DNA from: Prevotella sp.
GTDB taxonomy: Bacteria; Bacteroidota; Bacteroidia; Bacteroidales; Bacteroidaceae
DNA: 46,190 nt
Reading direction: 5' to 3'
Assembly (NCBI GenBank): GCA_017961115.1
Contig: JAGCXX010000186.1
Span: 1 to 46,190, forward strand
Part shown: one piece after another, positions 31,386-40,017 of the stretch
Position numbering within the stretch: the first letter of the stretch is position 1
Layout: the number at the start of each line of letters is the position of its first letter
Translations under genes and position numbers: made by a program
The notes under the pieces: generated by a model
Databases searched by the model: none
Seen by the model: the letters and a program-made list of their open reading frames with translations, nothing else
Told to the model about the DNA's origin: nothing

Positions 31386-32966
31386 CTAATGCCGTATATC
31401 CAATTCCATCTTGTCGATATCTGGCATCCAAGCATCATCATTGCTGAGGCAGATGCTATTGCGCCCCTTCTTGAGGTTCACATCGAAAATGATGGTGGCA
31501 GGACGGTCCCACTCGCCCGAGTTGACTCTCAGTTTGGTGATGTGCTGTCCGTTGACAGTGAGGTCCATGGTGCGTTCTTCACCGGAGAAGCAAGTGATGG
31601 TCATGCGGCGAGTGCCAGCTTTCTTTACATAGATATCATTCCACTGGATGTCGTTGCCCTTGCGCCCCCCGAGCCATCCTGCCATATAGCCACCACTAGC
31701 GTGTGAAACAGCAGTGAAGATGCCCGACTTCTCCTCCTGATTGTTGCGCAACTCCTGATAAGCGGGCAGCAATGCGCTCTCAGCTTCAAAGACCTTGCGC
31801 TCCAAACGCTTCTTGCCCTTCACGCGGAAAATCTTTGTGCCATGTGCAGGTATCTTCAGGGGGATGGGATTCATGTCGCAAAGATAGTCACTCTGTGCAA
31901 AACAGTCGTAGTATTGCACAGCACCACCAAGATCAATTGTGGCAGGATTGAGTGTCACGGTCTGTTCCACATCGCTGGGGTTATAGATGGCCACGGCACG
32001 CTCCTTGCCCTGCAGTTTTTTGATGTCCTTCACCAGAATGAAACACTCGCCCTGTTTCTCCGCCACATATGCCTGCAGGTGCAGCGGGTCTTGGTTGAGG
32101 GCGATAAGGTCGCGGTTGCAGAGCAGTTTCAGTGACTCCGGACGGATATTGCGGGTGTCACAACCGATGAGCAGCGGTGACGACATGATGCACCACATAC
32201 CGAAATGCGTCTCGTCCTCCACCTGCGACATCGACCTTCCCACTTCGAGCATGTCCATATCGTTGTAGTGACCGTCGTGACAGAAGGCGCTCATGTAGAG
32301 ATTCTCTGCAAGGATGCCGCGCACACTCCTCCACGCATCGAAGATGTCGCCCGTGGTGCGCCAGCTATCGCAGACGTCAGCCCCCCATGTGCCAGGATAT
32401 GCCCAGCGGCACATATTGAAAACGACGTCCTTTTTGCCGCAGTTCTTGATGGCATTTGAGATTTTGGTATATTGCTCACGTTCATCGAGGCGCATGTGGT
32501 GTCCGCCACAGTAATCCACTTTGATGAAGTCGAAATCCCAGTCAATGAAGTAAAGTTTGCAGTCCTGCTCCTCATGGCCAGCAAAGCCCACGCCGATTCC
32601 CCATGGATGGCGGTTTTGACTGCCACAAGTATTGTCGCCGGCATCGGAATAAATGCCCGCTTTCAGGCCGAGTTTGTGGATATAATCCACCAACGGACGC
32701 ATTCCGTTGGGGAATCGCTTTGTGTTCAGGCGCAGATGACCATCCTCGCCACGTCCGTCCCAATAGCCGTCATCGATGTTCACATAGAGATAACCCGCCT
32801 TCTGCAATCCATTCTGGTGCATGGCATCAGCCTGTCCCTTGATGAGGTCCTCATTGATATTGAGGGCAAATGTGTTCCATGAACTCCAACCCATCGTAGG
32901 AGTCCGTTGGGCAAAAGCGACCACTGCAAAGCATGTCAGCATCGCCAAAAACAATGTCTTGCGCAT
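31386..32966 (-). CDS. GH27 alpha-galactosidase with C-terminal CBM-like domain
   Basis: 526 residues; signal peptide 1-19 (AFAQ). GH27 marks include the opening PTMGWSSWNTF, YVNIDDGYW, GLKAGIYSDAGDNTC and the nucleophile D151 in FDFIKVDYCGGHH. The acid/base D207 lies in SWRTTGDI, and FNMCRWAYPGTWG precedes it. The C-terminal antiparallel domain follows at about 300-390. A further beta-sandwich (about 395-526: FEAESALLPAYQEL.....GGYMAGWLGGR) is carbohydrate-binding-module-like, opening FEAESA. The enzyme should release terminal alpha-galactose (or beta-L-arabinopyranose, also known in GH27). It lies 36 bp after the DUF4421 gene and is not near the SusC/D genes, so its natural partner system is unclear. 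Confidence 0.9.
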   Translation of the reverse strand: MRKTLFLAMLTCFAVVAFAQRTPTMGWSSWNTFALNINEDLIKGQADAMHQNGLQKAGYLYVNIDDGYWDGRGEDGHLRLNTKRFPNGMRPLVDYIHKLGLKAGIYSDAGDNTCGSQNRHPWGIGVGFAGHEEQDCKLYFIDWDFDFIKVDYCGGHHMRLDEREQYTKISNAIKNCGKKDVVFNMCRWAYPGTWGADVCDSWRTTGDIFDAWRSVRGILAENLYMSAFCHDGHYNDMDMLEVGRSMSQVEDETHFGMWCIMSSPLLIGCDTRNIRPESLKLLCNRDLIALNQDPLHLQAYVAEKQGECFILVKDIKKLQGKERAVAIYNPSDVEQTVTLNPATIDLGGAVQYYDCFAQSDYLCDMNPIPLKIPAHGTKIFRVKGKKRLERKVFEAESALLPAYQELRNNQEEKSGIFTAVSHASGGYMAGWLGGRKGNDIQWNDIYVKKAGTRRMTITCFSGEERTMDLTVNGQHITKLRVNSGEWDRPATIIFDVNLKKGRNSICLSNDDAWMPDIDKMELDIRH

Positions 32967-33002
32967 AGAGTTGGTATGTTTTTTACAGTTTTTCTTTTTA
33001 AA

Positions 33003-34016
33003 TCACAGCCGCATTCCGACAAAGGCACGGGTGCGCCATTTGTTTTGGTTGACAACCACAACATCATCATCAAATATGGAGTTGTTCATCACCAAGGTGA
33101 TTCCAGCAAAACAGCGTGAGGAGAAATTGTGGACGATGGCAGCCCGCTCGTTGAAAATCATGTTGAGGCGCATATGTTTCGCATGCTTGCGCTCGCCGTT
33201 CACTGTGAAGTTGTTGCGGTTGTAAACCACAAAGGTGGGCAGGGCAGAAAAATGGAGCAGCCACTTCTTGCCGAGCACAAAGTTGTAACCATAACCGCCA
33301 CCGATGCCGACATGGCCTGTGTAGATACGCACTTCAGGGGCATTGGGGTTCTTCGTTTTCAGGTCATCACTCGTCTCGATGCTTCCTCCCTGATAACTGA
33401 ATCCGGCGAGCCATGAGCCAGCCGAGCGAAGTTGGATATAGCTCTGCGTAAAAGCGGCAGGGAAAGAGAAACGCCGGTGGTTGAACGTATAGTAACCTGC
33501 CAGATTAAGCACCTTCATACTGACATCACCACTCTCCAACCGCTGTATTCCATTGCGCTCAATATTACCCGCCAGGGTGGACGACCGCTGATAGCTGGCA
33601 TCGAGGCTCAGGCGGTTGCTATAATAGTTGAGATTGAACTCATAATCCTTATAGATTCCCTTCCACTTGGCGGGATTCACTGCTATGCCGACTCCTATTC
33701 CCCGATAGATGCCAACCACAGCTACGGTGGTCTTGTGACTGGTATGAAGATCGGCCTTTGAATAGATGTCGTTCACTGTTCCTTTTGCGTGGATGCCATT
33801 GCCAGTTTGGTTGAACCTGAACTTCATCGTCAGCTTTCCCTCAGGGCGGACTACATAGGTGGTGTCATAGGGAGTCTTGTAGTAGCGCACAGCAAGCACA
33901 CTGTCCACATGCGCCCTCCGTTGCTTGCGGCGAGACTGTGCGGTGGCGGTCATGCTAATGGCCAAAAGAACAGCCACAACAAAAACTATCCGAAGGCTAT
34001 ATACCTGTTTGCTCAC
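33003..34016 (-). CDS. DUF4421-family outer-membrane-type protein
   Basis: 337 residues from a GTG start at 34016, chosen because the next ATG would remove the signal peptide (SLRIVFVVAVLLAISMTATAQS). The rest is beta-rich with alternating polar and aromatic residues (YEFNLNYYSNRLSLDASYQRS, RRFSFPAAFTQSYIQLRSAGSWLAGFSYQGG, VGIGGGYGYNFVLGKKWLLHFSALPTF) and ends in a short strand, GMRL. This resembles the DUF4421 proteins of Bacteroidota and a small outer-membrane barrel. Function unknown. The start lies 5 bp after the patatin stop, so the two are very likely translated together and may work together at the outer membrane. Confidence 0.75.
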   Translation of the reverse strand: MSKQVYSLRIVFVVAVLLAISMTATAQSRRKQRRAHVDSVLAVRYYKTPYDTTYVVRPEGKLTMKFRFNQTGNGIHAKGTVNDIYSKADLHTSHKTTVAVVGIYRGIGVGIAVNPAKWKGIYKDYEFNLNYYSNRLSLDASYQRSSTLAGNIERNGIQRLESGDVSMKVLNLAGYYTFNHRRFSFPAAFTQSYIQLRSAGSWLAGFSYQGGSIETSDDLKTKNPNAPEVRIYTGHVGIGGGYGYNFVLGKKWLLHFSALPTFVVYNRNNFTVNGERKHAKHMRLNMIFNERAAIVHNFSSRCFAGITLVMNNSIFDDDVVVVNQNKWRTRAFVGMRL

Positions 34017-34021
34017 AACGA

Positions 34022-36262
34022 TTAGAATTCAAATCCGAGGTTCAAGAAGAAATATGGCTTTTTGGCATGGTTGCTGTAGCCGAGAGTGGCACCGACAGGA
34101 CCAAACATCGTGTTGAGATAATAGGCTATTTGTGCACCGAGCAGGGTCTTATGGTCGAAGAGCTCGTCCAAGCTGTCTGTTTGCTGGGCACCAGCCACAC
34201 GGAGCAACACATAGTTGTTAGTGCCCATGCGCTGCTGCGCCTGCAGTTGTGCTGCCACAAAATGATGGTCGACATACTCCATATTGCCGATACCTGCAAA
34301 GGGCATCTGCTGTTCCACATAATGACCGAACCACTCACCGCCTACGGTATTGCCAAAAACGGGAGGGATGACGGAACCGAAGAGCAACCGTCCGTAGAAC
34401 ATGGGTTGGAGCGTGAAGCGGCTACCAAAGGTGAAAGACCTGCGCCAGTTGCCGCTGACCTCACTCATACCAGCCACACCGTCGAGTTGTGCGAAATTGT
34501 CGGTCAGGTAGGCATACTCAGCATGAAAGCGGACTCCCCGTGTGGGGAAATACCAATGGTCCTCATTGTTGTAGTCAACCTGAGCGCGGTAGCTGAAGAA
34601 ATGCTCGTTTTCGAGCGTCACCTGCGGGGAGGATTCCGAACCCAGTTTGTTGCGGTAGTGCATGAAATCCCAGCGCAAACCCATCTGCAGGTTGAAATAC
34701 CGCAGATTGAAGTTGATAGGCTTGAACTCAGCTTGGAATTGATTGTAGAGAATGCTGTAGTCGCGCTCCCCTTTGATATATATATCCACATCATTGCGGC
34801 GGAACGTGTATCTGAAAGTGGGTCGGGTGAAACTCCTTGGGTGGATGGTCACCTCGCCCTGCGCCATCAGGCGCTTGCCCAGTCGCAATGTGATGTCGGT
34901 ATTGATTGGAATGGCCGTCTTCAGTGGAATATCGAGTCCCAACTGCACAGCAGCATATTCCTCTATGTCGTAGCGTGCGCCAACTTGCAGCTGCACCGAC
35001 TTGCGGTTGCCTGCAGACAGAATGACGCGCACCCCATCACCATCAGGCACCAAGCGGCACTCAGCTGTCTGATAAAAGAGGTCGATGCGCATGGATGTAG
35101 TGAGTTGCTGCTCCAATTCTGCGTCAATGCTGTCCTTCCTGTTCAGACCAAACTTCTGCCGCAAGAATCGTTCTGCCTGTGGGGTCATGTTCTCGAAGGA
35201 ATAGCTGGTAACATGCTGTTTCTCAGTCATCACCTTCGGACGCAGAGGATGCAGGATGGTAGGTCGGAACGACTCGTCGATACCGATGCGCTTCTTCAGG
35301 GCGATGATGTCATCCCAATGTCTCATGGCAAGTTCCTCACCTCGGCGGATGAGTGTGTCGATGGCAGCCTGCGAGAAACTTGCTGAACCGTAGCCTTTCG
35401 TATCTACCTGCAGGTGAAGGTCGGTGATAGCAAGGTTCTCGTCATACTTGTTTTTGCAGTTGACATCAATAATCTGGCTGAGTATGCTCATAGTACCTCC
35501 CAAAGCCTCGGCATTCTTCGGCGCACCCTGAACAGTGACACCAATAATGATGTCGGCACCCATCTCGCGGGCGATGTCGGCAGGATAGTTGTTGCGCAAA
35601 CCACCATCAACCAAAACCTTGTCGCCAATCCTCACAGGAGAGAAAGCGGCAGGAATGGCCATTGAGGCACGCATGGCCTGAGGCAACCGTCCGCTGTGAA
35701 AATCCACCTCACTGTTTTCGATGATATCTGTCGCTACGCAAGCGAAGGGGATGGGCAGGTCGCGGGTGAAATCGAGCGAGTCGGTATAGCCCGTGCAAAG
35801 CTGCTGAAACAACTCTGCCAGGTTCTTCCCCTTGATGATGCCTCCGGCGGTCATGTCACGCTTGCCGAATGTCAGTCCTGTGGTAAATATGTAGGTATTC
35901 TGTTTGCGACGGTCGGCGAGGCTCTGGTTGCGCAAATCCTCCTTGTCGGTGATGACGTAGCTCCAGTCTTGCACCCTCACCATCGAGTCGAGCGCATTGG
36001 CGTTGTAGCCTATGGAGTAGAGACCACCGATAATGCTGCCCATCGATGTGCCAGTAACGATATCAACAGGGATTCCCGCCTTCTCCAATACCTTCAGCAC
36101 ACCGATGTGTGCCATACCTTTCGCTCCGCCACCGCTCAAAACGACGGCCACTTTCTTCCTCCCACCATCAGAATCGGTGGTTATACTGTCTTGCTGTGCA
36201 TTTATCGTACCACACATCAAAACAGCCAGCACTGATATCAAAAGTGTTCTCTTCATAATCAT
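34022..36262 (-). CDS. Patatin-like phospholipase with BamA-type outer-membrane barrel
   Basis: 746 residues; start at 36262 or at the second Met (36256, MKRTLL). The signal peptide ends near INAQQ. The patatin domain (about 37-330) has the oxyanion motif LSGGGAKGMAHIGVL, the nucleophile S73 in GTSMGSIIGG and the catalytic D219 in VDGGLRNNYP. After a POTRA-like linker (about 345-420) comes a 16-strand-type barrel (about 440-746) like those of Omp85 proteins, ending in FFLNLGFEF with a terminal Phe. This matches the two-part patatin outer-membrane enzymes (PlpD group), which cleave phospholipids or other acyl esters at or beyond the outer membrane. It lies 41 bp after the antiporter gene and 5 bp before DUF4421. 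Confidence 0.9.
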   Translation of the reverse strand: MIMKRTLLISVLAVLMCGTINAQQDSITTDSDGGRKKVAVVLSGGGAKGMAHIGVLKVLEKAGIPVDIVTGTSMGSIIGGLYSIGYNANALDSMVRVQDWSYVITDKEDLRNQSLADRRKQNTYIFTTGLTFGKRDMTAGGIIKGKNLAELFQQLCTGYTDSLDFTRDLPIPFACVATDIIENSEVDFHSGRLPQAMRASMAIPAAFSPVRIGDKVLVDGGLRNNYPADIAREMGADIIIGVTVQGAPKNAEALGGTMSILSQIIDVNCKNKYDENLAITDLHLQVDTKGYGSASFSQAAIDTLIRRGEELAMRHWDDIIALKKRIGIDESFRPTILHPLRPKVMTEKQHVTSYSFENMTPQAERFLRQKFGLNRKDSIDAELEQQLTTSMRIDLFYQTAECRLVPDGDGVRVILSAGNRKSVQLQVGARYDIEEYAAVQLGLDIPLKTAIPINTDITLRLGKRLMAQGEVTIHPRSFTRPTFRYTFRRNDVDIYIKGERDYSILYNQFQAEFKPINFNLRYFNLQMGLRWDFMHYRNKLGSESSPQVTLENEHFFSYRAQVDYNNEDHWYFPTRGVRFHAEYAYLTDNFAQLDGVAGMSEVSGNWRRSFTFGSRFTLQPMFYGRLLFGSVIPPVFGNTVGGEWFGHYVEQQMPFAGIGNMEYVDHHFVAAQLQAQQRMGTNNYVLLRVAGAQQTDSLDELFDHKTLLGAQIAYYLNTMFGPVGATLGYSNHAKKPYFFLNLGFEF

Positions 36263-36303
36263 CGATTGTTGATGTCAACATCATAGTTTATTAGTATGTC
36301 GTC

Positions 36304-38556
36304 TCAATCAGCGATATGCCTCAGGCTTTCCAACTCAGCTATATTGGCCTCTTCGCCCACAACCCAGATAATGTCGCCAGCATGCAGTTGCTGCATGGGG
36401 TCGGGTGTGAGAAGTCCCTCCTCACCATTTATCTCAACTCCGACGACGAGGCATTGATAATGGTCTCGGATGCCGCTCTCCTTAATGTTTTTACCCACGA
36501 ATGGGGAGTTGGGGGAAAGCACGAGTCGGCGGAGCTTCATTTCCTGTGGGGTTTCCAAAAGAGCAGCCTCGGCACTCATGGTTTCCATTGTATGCCCGAA
36601 CTCAGCCAACTGCTTGTCGGAACCAATGACCTGCAGACGGTCGCCGGGAAGGATGAGGGTATTGGCCGACGGGATGTTGATACGCTGCTGTCCGCGCTGG
36701 ATGCCCGCCACCTGAACACCATATCGTTTTCCCAGAGCCAGTTCTGCAAGCGAGTGTCCACCCCACTCTATTCCAATGGGAACAATAAAAGTAGAAAGAT
36801 GGATATCGCGCTCCACCAGTCCTTTCATAAACTGAGGTTGCTCAGCCTGTTGCCGTTCGCGCTGTGTGAGATTGGCATTGAATGTCTGTTCCAGTTTGTC
36901 GCTCTCCTTACGCAACCGCCTTGAGAAGATAATGATGAACACTACTGCGATGACGGTGAAGATACCCAATATGCTGTTCCAATTGACAGTGTGACCGAGT
37001 ATATAACTCACGAAGGCGGCTCCCAAGACAAATCGCAACAACTGAACCGCCACCAGCGGGGCGCGATTGAAGTGATTGTCATTCCATAGTGTTCGAAACT
37101 CCGTGCCTTGGTGCTTCAGCATCAGCGAGCGCAGGAAGGGCGAAATCAACAAGATAGCCAGAACTGCCGCTGCAATCTCGCACCACGGATGGGACAGCAG
37201 ACGAGCGAGAAGCGGCTCGCCGAAATACAGCACCAATGCGATGATGGCCATGCAGAGCACACTGTAGATAAGGACAATGACGGCTACCTGCTTGAGGTAA
37301 TTGCGCCAGTGGCTGGTCTGTCCGACGACATCTGGTTCCGTGGACGCGTAGCGCTCCAATCTCACCATCAGCGATGACGGCAGGACACGGGAAAGGAATC
37401 CATAGGCAGGTTCGGCAAGACGAATCATATAAGGTGTGGTGAACGTGGTAAACACCGATACGGCCACGACAATAGGATAGAGGAAATCACTGGTGACACC
37501 CAGGGATGTGCCCAGCGTTGCGAGGATGAATGCGAACTCACCAATCTGCGTCAGGGAGAAAGAACACTGCATGGCGGTTTTCAGAGGCTGGCCTGCGAGC
37601 AGGAATCCACCTGTGCTCAGCACCGTCTGTCCCAACATGATGGCGGCGATGATGCAGAGGATGGGCACGATATACTGCACGATGAGCGCCACATCCACCA
37701 TCATACCTACGGAAACGAAGAAGATGGCACCAAACAGGTCTTTGACGGGATTCACAAGATGCTCTATCTTCTCTGCCTCAATGGTCTCCGCCATGATGCT
37801 GCCCATGATGAAGGCACCGAAAGCCGCAGAGAAACCTACGGCTGATGCAATAACCACCATGCCGAAGCAAAGTGCCAACGAAGTGATGAGCAATGTCTCG
37901 TCACTCATCAGAGGCTTCGTCTTCTTCAGCAACAACGGGATGAGATAGATACCTACGACGAACCAGAGAATGAGGAAAAACACCAATTTCAGAATGCTCA
38001 TCAGCATCTGTGTGCCCTCAAACTCCTTGCTGACAGCCAATGTGGAGAGCATCACCATGAGAACGATGGCCAGGATATCCTCGATGATGAGGACGCTGAG
38101 CACCAATCCTGCAAAACGCTGCTGGCGCAGTCCCATGTCATCAAAAGCCTTGAAAATAATGGTGGTGGATGACATCGCCAACATACCACCCAGATAGATG
38201 CAGTCCATTGATTTCCACCCAAAGGCATGGCCAGTGAAAGCCCCTACCAGCATCATTCCGAGGATGATGGAGCACGCCGCGACAATGGGGGCTGCACCCA
38301 TTTTCAAAATCTTCTTGAACGAGAACTCCAAACCGAGCGCAAAGAGCAGGAAGATGACACCTATCTCGCTCCATAGATGTATGCCGTCCAGGTCGGTGAC
38401 GCTGGGCATATAAGGCATATTAGGCGAGGCGATGAAACCCGCGACAATGTAACCGAGCACCACGGGCTGCTTCAACCGCTTGAAGAGCAGCGTCATGGCT
38501 CCGGCACAGATAAGTATAAGCGCAAGGTCCGCTATCAGTGGCTCCAGTTCTGACAT
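36304..38556 (-). CDS. KefB/CPA2-type cation:proton antiporter with two TrkA-C domains
   Basis: 750 residues. An N-terminal 12-13-span exchanger domain (about 5-395) carries CPA2 features: LGYIVAGFIASPNMPYMP, LWSEIGVIFLLFALGLEFSFKK, GMLAMSSTTIIFKAFDD and FSLTQIGEFAFILATLG. A second hydrophobic block (about 425-545) has four spans. The cytoplasmic tail holds two TrkA-C (RCK-C) domains, about 590-660 and 675-748. No Rossmann-type TrkA-N domain is visible, so direct NAD(H) or glutathione gating as in E. coli KefB/C is unlikely. It exchanges K+ or Na+ for protons across the inner membrane. It lies 24 bp after the outer-membrane factor gene and may share its transcript. Confidence 0.88.
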   Translation of the reverse strand: MSELEPLIADLALILICAGAMTLLFKRLKQPVVLGYIVAGFIASPNMPYMPSVTDLDGIHLWSEIGVIFLLFALGLEFSFKKILKMGAAPIVAACSIILGMMLVGAFTGHAFGWKSMDCIYLGGMLAMSSTTIIFKAFDDMGLRQQRFAGLVLSVLIIEDILAIVLMVMLSTLAVSKEFEGTQMLMSILKLVFFLILWFVVGIYLIPLLLKKTKPLMSDETLLITSLALCFGMVVIASAVGFSAAFGAFIMGSIMAETIEAEKIEHLVNPVKDLFGAIFFVSVGMMVDVALIVQYIVPILCIIAAIMLGQTVLSTGGFLLAGQPLKTAMQCSFSLTQIGEFAFILATLGTSLGVTSDFLYPIVVAVSVFTTFTTPYMIRLAEPAYGFLSRVLPSSLMVRLERYASTEPDVVGQTSHWRNYLKQVAVIVLIYSVLCMAIIALVLYFGEPLLARLLSHPWCEIAAAVLAILLISPFLRSLMLKHQGTEFRTLWNDNHFNRAPLVAVQLLRFVLGAAFVSYILGHTVNWNSILGIFTVIAVVFIIIFSRRLRKESDKLEQTFNANLTQRERQQAEQPQFMKGLVERDIHLSTFIVPIGIEWGGHSLAELALGKRYGVQVAGIQRGQQRINIPSANTLILPGDRLQVIGSDKQLAEFGHTMETMSAEAALLETPQEMKLRRLVLSPNSPFVGKNIKESGIRDHYQCLVVGVEINGEEGLLTPDPMQQLHAGDIIWVVGEEANIAELESLRHIAD

Positions 38557-38580
38557 GAGTTGTAATGAGGTTTACATATT

Positions 38581-40017
38581 TTACTTCGTGGCACCGCCGA
38601 GGGCGATATAGAGAGCTATGACCGCCTTGGCACCGTTGTACATGTTCATGGCCTCACTGAGTTGGGCATTGAGCAGCGTCTCCTGTGCGGTGAGCACCTC
38701 AAGGTAGTTGGACTTACCGTTGTCCATCAGTTCGTGAGTGCCGATATAGGCTTCGCGAAGCACATCCACCTGCCTGTGGTAATAGGCGTGCTTCTCACGT
38801 GCTGCCTGACAGTCGGCCAATGCCTCATTGACCTGATTGCCTGCATTGATGACCGTCTGCACATACTTGCGCTGCAAGTCCTGCTCTGTGAGTTGGGCAA
38901 TCTTATGACTGGACTTGAGTTTGCCACGTGCAAAGATGGGTTGTGAGAGTGAGGCGACAGCATTGAGCAAGATTTTTCCCGGGTTCACCACCATGCTTCC
39001 TGCACTGTTGGTCCATCCGGCTACACCCTGCAGCGTGATGCTGGGGAAGAAAGCCGCACGTGCAGCCTGAGTATTGTAGAATGCCTCTTCCATGGCAAAG
39101 TTGGCCAAACGAATGTCGGGACGGTGTTGCAACAATTCGGCGGGAACGCCAATCTGGATGAACTTCGTATCGAACATCCTTTGTCCCGTAGAGTAGTCAG
39201 GATGCTTTGGCAGGGCAGAACTGCCCCAACGGCTACGCTCAATGTGCTGAGGCGTATCGGCAAGCAAACGGCAGATGGTATTCTCCACACCGCGTATGTT
39301 GCGGCGAGTATCCACAATCTGTGTCTTCACATTGAGGTATGAAGACTCCAACTGGTTGACAGCAGTGGAATAAATCTTTCCGTTTTCCCACAACGTCTTC
39401 TCCGTCTCCAAAGAAGCGTTCCACAGACTGTCGGTGGCGGTCAGTATCTCCAACTGCCGGTCGAGCACCTGCAGCATATAATATTGCTGCGCAACTGTGG
39501 AAATGAGGTTGGCACGAACGGATTCCTCACGCACCTGCGACTGCAGGAGCACAGCATTGGCTGCGCGCTTCTTGCTGGTGATGGAACCGAAGGCATCGAT
39601 GTCCAAGCTGAGCTGAAGCGGCATGTTGTAGGTCTTGCTGACTGGTGAGAAGTCAAAACTTGACAATGTGCCTTGTGGTGAGAAGGTGAGCGACGGGAGA
39701 TAGGCCAACTTGGCGGCCTTCAGCGAAGCCTCACTCTTCTCAATGGCGATGCATGCGGAATTGAGGTCGGTGTTGTTGGCCAGAACCTGCTCGATTAGCT
39801 TTTGCAGCAACGGGTCGGTGAAGAACTCCCGCCATGACAGATCAGCCAAAGAACCACTGACGGAAGCCTCATTGATGTCTTGGCCCGTTCCGTAGACATT
39901 GTCAGGTATGTTTGCCTTTGGCTCATAAGTGCCACGCAATTCTTTATATGCACTGCAGGCAGTTAGCAAAAAGATTATGCTAGCAGCAGTGAAAACCCTG
40001 TTCAGTATTCTAGTCAT
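38581..40017 (-). CDS. Outer-membrane efflux lipoprotein (TolC/NodT family)
   Basis: 478 residues. The lipobox FLLTAC (Cys21) follows a short signal peptide. Two TolC-type repeats carry long helices: NNTDLNSACIAIEKSEASLKAAKLAYLP (about 93-120) and a second set with HRPDIRLANFAMEEAFYNTQAARAAFFPSITLQGVAG (about 297-333). The NodT-type C-terminus ends AQLSEAMNMYNGAKAVIALYIALGG. It forms the outer-membrane exit duct for the RND pump encoded upstream. The ATG overlaps the RND stop by 4 nt (ATGA), a sign of translational coupling. Confidence 0.92.
   Translation of the reverse strand: MTRILNRVFTAASIIFLLTACSAYKELRGTYEPKANIPDNVYGTGQDINEASVSGSLADLSWREFFTDPLLQKLIEQVLANNTDLNSACIAIEKSEASLKAAKLAYLPSLTFSPQGTLSSFDFSPVSKTYNMPLQLSLDIDAFGSITSKKRAANAVLLQSQVREESVRANLISTVAQQYYMLQVLDRQLEILTATDSLWNASLETEKTLWENGKIYSTAVNQLESSYLNVKTQIVDTRRNIRGVENTICRLLADTPQHIERSRWGSSALPKHPDYSTGQRMFDTKFIQIGVPAELLQHRPDIRLANFAMEEAFYNTQAARAAFFPSITLQGVAGWTNSAGSMVVNPGKILLNAVASLSQPIFARGKLKSSHKIAQLTEQDLQRKYVQTVINAGNQVNEALADCQAAREKHAYYHRQVDVLREAYIGTHELMDNGKSNYLEVLTAQETLLNAQLSEAMNMYNGAKAVIALYIALGGATK

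Noticed and set aside
34067-35386. A plus-strand open frame of 439 codons opposite the patatin gene
   Set aside because: Shadow of a gene whose catalytic motifs and barrel are all in the other strand.
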